Shown here: in pieces, positions 52,609 through 55,095 of the stretch | How positions within the stretch are numbered: position 1 is the stretch's first letter | How the letters are laid out: each line of letters starts with the position of its first letter | Source: Candidatus Cloacimonadota bacterium | GTDB taxonomy: Bacteria > Cloacimonadota > Cloacimonadia > Cloacimonadales > TCS61 | Reading direction: 5' to 3' | Length of the DNA: 55,095 nt | NCBI GenBank assembly: GCA_030445745.1 | Contig: JASUTE010000011.1 | Coordinates: forward strand, 1 to 55,095 | Made by a program: the position numbers and the translations under genes | The notes under the pieces: model-generated | Told to the model about the DNA's origin: nothing | The model's database searches: none | The model's input: the letters and a program-made list of their open reading frames with translations, nothing else

Positions 52609-55095
52609 ATGAAACGATTAACACTAATGATTTTATTGAGTGTTGCTCTTACTTCCTTATTTGCAGTGCAAGAGATCGATTTGAGTGGTAAACAAACTGC
52701 CACAGATCTTATTTCTAGCGACAATTATGGATTAAGAGTGAATTATGAGATCAGTAAATTAAAACACTTGAATGTAAACACGGAAGAAGGAGAGTTTACA
52801 GAAATTTCAATACCTGGTTATACTCATTCACACAGAATGGGAGAACCTCAATTACCCGAGATTAGAAAAATCATCTCGGTTCCACTAAAAGCGGATGTGG
52901 AAGTAAAGGCTACTAATTTTACTACCAATGAATATTCTTTGGAAGAATTGGGAATCTTGAACAAGATAATGCCGGCTCAGCCCTCAGTATCAAAGAGTGC
53001 CAATCCCGAAGATATCGAATTTATCTACAATCCCGTTGCGTATTCAAATGACCAATACAACCGCGCCGAATTGGTTGCTGTAGAAGAACTGGGAATTTTA
53101 CGTGGGATGAGACTATTTGCACTGATTTATCGCCCTATTCGCTATAATCCTGTGCAAAATACCATTATAGTTTATAATAACCTGGAAGCACAAGTAACCT
53201 TCCGGGGTGGCGATTATGCAGCTACACGTGAACTAAGGGAAAGAACTTTCTCTCCCTATTTCGAAGCAACTTATCAACAGGCTGTATTTAACTATAGCTA
53301 TGCAGACAACAAAGATGATTTGGTTAATTATCCTGTAAAATATGTAGTAATTTCCGATCCTATGTTTGAAGAACAGCTGCAACCATTTGTAGAATGGAAA
53401 ATGCAGCAAGGTTATAATGTTATAGAAGCCTATACCGACGACCCAGAAGTGGGTTCTACTACCACTTCTATCAAAGCATATATTCAAAGCTTGTGGGATG
53501 CAGGCACACCTACCGATCCAGCACCTTCATTCATACTCTTCTGTGGTGATACGGGCGAAATTCCGGCTTGGAGTGGTGACACAGGTAGTCATATAACCGA
53601 TCTTGACTACGTGGCCCTAGAAGGTGGCGATTATATGCCTGAAATCTATTATGGTCGCTTTTCCGCTAGCAACAATGCCGATATGCAACCTCAAATAGAC
53701 AAGACCTTAATGTATGAAAAATATGAAATGAGTGATCCTTCCTATTTGGGAGAAGTTACCATGATAGCAGGTGTGGATGCAAGCTGGGCTCCTACACATG
53801 CGAATGGTCAAATTAATTATGGAACAGAATATTATTTTAACGAAGCTCATGGAATTACATCTAATACCTATCTTTATCCAGAGTCTGGTAGCAGTGCAGC
53901 AAACATTGTACAAGATGTAAGTGATGGAGTTGGCTACATTAATTATACAGCACATGGTAGTTCTACTAGCTGGGCTAATCCTTCTTTTACAATTTCCGAT
54001 ATTAACGGTCTGAGTAATTCTGAAAAATATACTATGGCTGTGGGTAACTGCTGTTTGACCAATAAATTTGAAGTTGGCGAATGTTTTGGTGAAGCTTGGC
54101 TACGTGCCGAAGATAAAGGTGCTATAGGTTATATCGGCGGAACTAACAGTACTTACTGGAACGAAGACTTCTGGTGGGGAGTTGGATATACAAGTAATAT
54201 TACAGCTAATCCTACTTATGAAGATACTGATCCTGGAGCTTATGATGGTATGTTCCATGATCACGGCGAACCATTTAGTCAATGGTATACAACTACTTAT
54301 GGTGCTATTATGGCCGGTAACCTGGCTGTAGTGGAAAGCGGTAGCAGTAGGATAAATTACTACTGGGAAATTTATTCCATTATGGGAGATCCTTCTCTGC
54401 AACCTTATTTTGGTGTACCTGACGCTAATACGGTAGATGCACCTGCAACCATATTCCTGGGACTTTCTGAAGTTCAGATTACCGCCGATCCTTATTCTTA
54501 TGTTGGACTTAGTATGGATGGAGAAATTTGCGGACAGGGTTTGGTAGGCGAATCCGGTGTTTTGAACATGCAGATCGATCCTTTCACCACCAGTGGTATG
54601 GCTAAGTTGGTCATTACTCGTCAAAATCGTGAACCATATATTCAAGATATTGAAGTAATACCCAATGAAGGTCCTTATCTGATAATCGATGATTATACTA
54701 TAGATGCTGGTGGAGATGAAATAATAGAATTTGGTGAAACAGTTAGTGTTTCTGTAAATATAGAAAATGTTGGTGTTGAAGATGCAACTGACATCGAAAT
54801 GAACTTAACATTAGATGATGAATTTATCACTTTGACTGATGCATCTGAAACATTAGGCGATATCAGTGCCGAAACTATTGCAGATTATCCAAATGCATTC
54901 GAATTCACCGTAGATAACCAAGTGCCAGATGGTTATGAGTTTACTTTAGCAGCCACTATGACGGCTAATGAAGATGTATGGACAGCTAATATGTACTTAA
55001 CCGCCTATGCGCCAGTATTGGAAGTAGCAACTAATATAACCGTAGATGATGGTGATAATGGTCGTTTAGATCCGGGCGATACAGCCGATCTTTAT
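52609..55095 (+). CDS. Gingipain-like C25 family cysteine peptidase (3' partial)
   Basis: The frame opens at ATG 52609 behind AAGGAG and stays open to the window end (829 codons). A signal peptide (KRLTLMILLSVALTSLFA) precedes a propeptide-like region (about 20-240). The C25 peptidase domain (about 245-610) has VKYVVISDPMF, SFILFCGDTGEIP, the catalytic His449 in TAHGSST and Cys481/482 in VGNCCLT, then GECFGEAWL and GAIGYIGGT. Two or more Ig-like repeats follow (DAGGDEIIEFGETVSVSVNIENVG, about 700-720; NGRLDPGDTADL at the edge). It is presumably surface-displayed or secreted by a FlgD/type IX-like route; the sorting domain lies outside the window. Confidence 0.9.
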   Translation, partial: MKRLTLMILLSVALTSLFAVQEIDLSGKQTATDLISSDNYGLRVNYEISKLKHLNVNTEEGEFTEISIPGYTHSHRMGEPQLPEIRKIISVPLKADVEVKATNFTTNEYSLEELGILNKIMPAQPSVSKSANPEDIEFIYNPVAYSNDQYNRAELVAVEELGILRGMRLFALIYRPIRYNPVQNTIIVYNNLEAQVTFRGGDYAATRELRERTFSPYFEATYQQAVFNYSYADNKDDLVNYPVKYVVISDPMFEEQLQPFVEWKMQQGYNVIEAYTDDPEVGSTTTSIKAYIQSLWDAGTPTDPAPSFILFCGDTGEIPAWSGDTGSHITDLDYVALEGGDYMPEIYYGRFSASNNADMQPQIDKTLMYEKYEMSDPSYLGEVTMIAGVDASWAPTHANGQINYGTEYYFNEAHGITSNTYLYPESGSSAANIVQDVSDGVGYINYTAHGSSTSWANPSFTISDINGLSNSEKYTMAVGNCCLTNKFEVGECFGEAWLRAEDKGAIGYIGGTNSTYWNEDFWWGVGYTSNITANPTYEDTDPGAYDGMFHDHGEPFSQWYTTTYGAIMAGNLAVVESGSSRINYYWEIYSIMGDPSLQPYFGVPDANTVDAPATIFLGLSEVQITADPYSYVGLSMDGEICGQGLVGESGVLNMQIDPFTTSGMAKLVITRQNREPYIQDIEVIPNEGPYLIIDDYTIDAGGDEIIEFGETVSVSVNIENVGVEDATDIEMNLTLDDEFITLTDASETLGDISAETIADYPNAFEFTVDNQVPDGYEFTLAATMTANEDVWTANMYLTAYAPVLEVATNITVDDGDNGRLDPGDTADLY

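Overview
The window is AT-rich bacterial DNA of Gram-negative type. Lipoproteins and signal peptides, an MsbA-like exporter, heptosyltransferase-like enzymes, a FlgD/type-IX-like C-terminal domain (SNYPNPFNP motif) and a gingipain-like C25 peptidase together suggest an FCB-group organism. Candidatus Cloacimonadota or a close relative is my best guess; this is inferred from gene content, not from a marker phylogeny.

Layout. (1) 1-3109: the right end of a prophage, with the tape-measure C-terminus and five small tail or late genes on the + strand. They run into a tRNA-Ser(CGA) gene (3333-3422, - strand) whose 3' end faces the phage, so the tRNA is the probable integration site. (2) 3656-13323, - strand: rpsO, pnp, ahcY, a UDP-GlcNAc/ManNAc dehydrogenase, a NusG paralogue, hflK, hflC, ugd and tadA, in close or overlapping order. 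(3) 13499-27124, + strand: an MsbA-like ABC exporter and then a surface-polymer cluster. The cluster has four full-length CDP-glycerol-glycerophosphotransferase-like enzymes and one truncated copy, an ATP-grasp enzyme, a DUF6165 protein and a GT9 enzyme. Inside it is a unit with its own promoter, containing myo-inositol-1-phosphate synthase, a CTP:inositol-1-phosphate cytidylyltransferase-like enzyme and a phosphotransferase paralogue. Maf and an amidohydrolase follow, then a bidirectional terminator. (4) 27190-38355, - strand: the infC-rpmI-rplT-pheS-pheT translation operon, a coiled-coil protein, zapA, a 6S RNA that is not an ORF, rny, ymdB, folD and a large lipoprotein. infC starts at an AUU codon behind a structured leader with a candidate attenuator and pseudoknot. 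(5) 38784-42036, - strand: a FlgD-tail secreted protein, a GAF-like/nucleotidyltransferase fusion and a metallophosphoesterase. (6) 42359-45629, + strand: a SagB-type oxidoreductase, xseA, a GHL10-like glycosidase and an S4 protein. (7) 45704-52280, - strand: ruvX, mltG, a Kef-type antiporter, an EIIA-like protein and a GT8-like glycosyltransferase; then, from a separate promoter, a DUF2135-type secreted protein and a lipoprotein. (8) 52609-end, + strand: a gingipain-like protease, cut by the window edge.

The most interesting system is the inositol unit. Glucose-6-phosphate would become inositol-1-phosphate and then CDP-inositol, but no CDP-alcohol phosphatidyltransferase (the usual CDP-inositol consumer) is present here. 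Two closely related TagB/TagF-like phosphotransferases flank the two precursor enzymes instead. I infer a pathway that puts phospho-inositol on a surface glycan or makes a teichoic-acid-like polymer in a diderm. The nearby UDP-glucuronate and UDP-aminosugar-uronate dehydrogenases and the exporter could supply and export the same envelope material.
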